Origin: Clostridium cylindrosporum DSM 605 | GTDB taxonomy: Bacteria; Bacillota; Clostridia; Clostridiales; Caloramatoraceae | DNA length: 64,000 nt | NCBI RefSeq assembly: GCF_001047375.1 | Contig: NZ_LFVU01000026.1 | Location: forward strand, 1 to 64,000 | Direction: 5' to 3' | Shown: positions 63,555-64,000 of the stretch, piece after piece | Numbering within the stretch: the first letter of the stretch is position 1 | Layout of the letters: every line of letters begins with the position of its first letter | Made by a program: the position numbers and the translations under genes | The notes under the pieces: model-generated | The model's database searches: none | Seen by the model: the letters and a program-made list of their open reading frames with translations, nothing else | Told to the model about the DNA's origin: nothing

Positions 63555-63785
63555 ATGAAAGGTAAAGTATTAAGCGGTATTATATTCAGTTTAAGTAGTA
63601 TTTCCCTGATAATTTCACTTAAACTATTTTGGAATTTATGTATTTTCGTAGATGAGCATGGTACATCTCCAACAATAGTGTTTGGTGGTGACTTTTGGCT
63701 TAGTATGAATTGGTTAAGATTAGGGTTTCTTTTTATCATTTGTATTCTATCTTTCATAGGAACATTTTGCGTAGAAGATAAATAG
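63555..63785 (+). CDS. Small membrane protein, 76 aa
   Basis: A 76-aa protein with two hydrophobic segments (VLSGIIFSLSSISLIISLKL and LRLGFLFIICILSFIGTF) and a short extracytoplasmic loop containing DEHGTSPTIVFGGD. The Cys near residue 27 and two more in the second half could be redox or structural. I do not recognise it. The ATG has AGGGGGA about 10 nt upstream. Function unknown. Confidence 0.6.
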   Translation: MKGKVLSGIIFSLSSISLIISLKLFWNLCIFVDEHGTSPTIVFGGDFWLSMNWLRLGFLFIICILSFIGTFCVEDK

Positions 63786-63846
63786 GTTAAGTTACATTAC
63801 ATATTATATAACTGTTTTACGTTGAGAACTAAGGAGGGGAAAAAAG

Positions 63847-64000
63847 ATGACTGTATTAAGAGAGAAAAAGACTTGGATAGCAATGAGTTTGTTAATAATC
63901 ACTGTTTTGTTAATAATGACAATTTTACTTTTACTTCATATGAAAGATAAAAAAGATGAAAATTATAAAAAGGAAAAGTTCAATTCAGTATATTATACAA
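63847..64000 (+). CDS. Partial membrane protein, truncated by the window end
   Basis: Only the first 51 codons are present. It begins MTVLREKKTWIAMSLLIITV, then a hydrophobic segment to about residue 32 (LLIMTILLLLHM) and a Lys/Asp-rich hydrophilic part. It looks like a type II membrane-anchored protein. The ribosome binding site is AAGGAGGGG. The rest lies beyond 64000. Confidence 0.6.
   Translation, partial: MTVLREKKTWIAMSLLIITVLLIMTILLLLHMKDKKDENYKKEKFNSVYYT

Overview
This looks like the replication-origin region of a low-GC, spore-forming Firmicute close to Clostridium. Evidence: the order gyrA-gyrB-remB-recF-yaaA-dnaN-dnaA-oriC-rpmH-rnpA-yidD-yidC-jag-mnmE-mnmG-rsmG-noc-parA-parB, three perfect parS sites, a yyaC sporulation gene, a glnA-nitR pair, DUF3793/DUF4446/DUF3343/DUF951 proteins typical of clostridia, and very AT-rich DNA. 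Nothing seen fixes the species.

Layout. 1-10 kb: an apparent rRNA-operon promoter and leader run off the left edge; the dnaA-to-gyrA replication block is all on the minus strand. 8.4-10.45 kb: a bipartite oriC, with DnaA boxes on both sides of dnaA and a run of DnaA-trio (TAG) repeats beside an AT-rich stretch between dnaA and dnaN. 10.5-20.3 kb: plus-strand ribosome/RNA/membrane-insertion genes and the mnmE-mnmG-rsmG-noc cluster, interrupted by a divergent CarD/MarR pair. 20.3-26.7 kb: noc is separated from parA-parB by an accessory insert (two giant hairpins, an EamA exporter, a chemoreceptor, a GDT1 half-protein). 26.8-40.2 kb: iron-regulated flavodoxin, nitrogen genes, yyaC, an orphan phnG-phnPP pair, a helicase with an embedded exonuclease, a serine-rich repeat protein and a secreted PTP-like phosphatase. 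40.4-49.3 kb: a permease, selenium-linked yedF, mscS, the rpsF-ssb-rpsR operon, gdpP and rplI. 49.4-59 kb: accessory genes between rplI and dnaB, including a radical-SAM gene broken by one amber codon and a FecCD-type ABC importer. 59.2-64 kb: dnaB, an MBL hydrolase, an ECF S-component and small proteins.

How it works together. The core is chromosome replication (DnaA, DnaN, gyrase, DnaB, SSB), segregation (ParA, ParB, Noc, parS) and translation. Strand bias switches from minus to plus at about 10 kb, as expected for divergent forks. The accessory genes are mostly single transcription units closed by strong intrinsic terminators.

The most notable unexplained signal is a dispersed family of long intergenic inverted repeats of about 190-240 bp. 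There are four full copies (14.5, 20.3, 20.7 and 32.4 kb) and at least two half copies (0.87 and 13.3 kb). They share an arm motif and two exchangeable loop modules, contain no ORF, and lie next to accessory boundaries.
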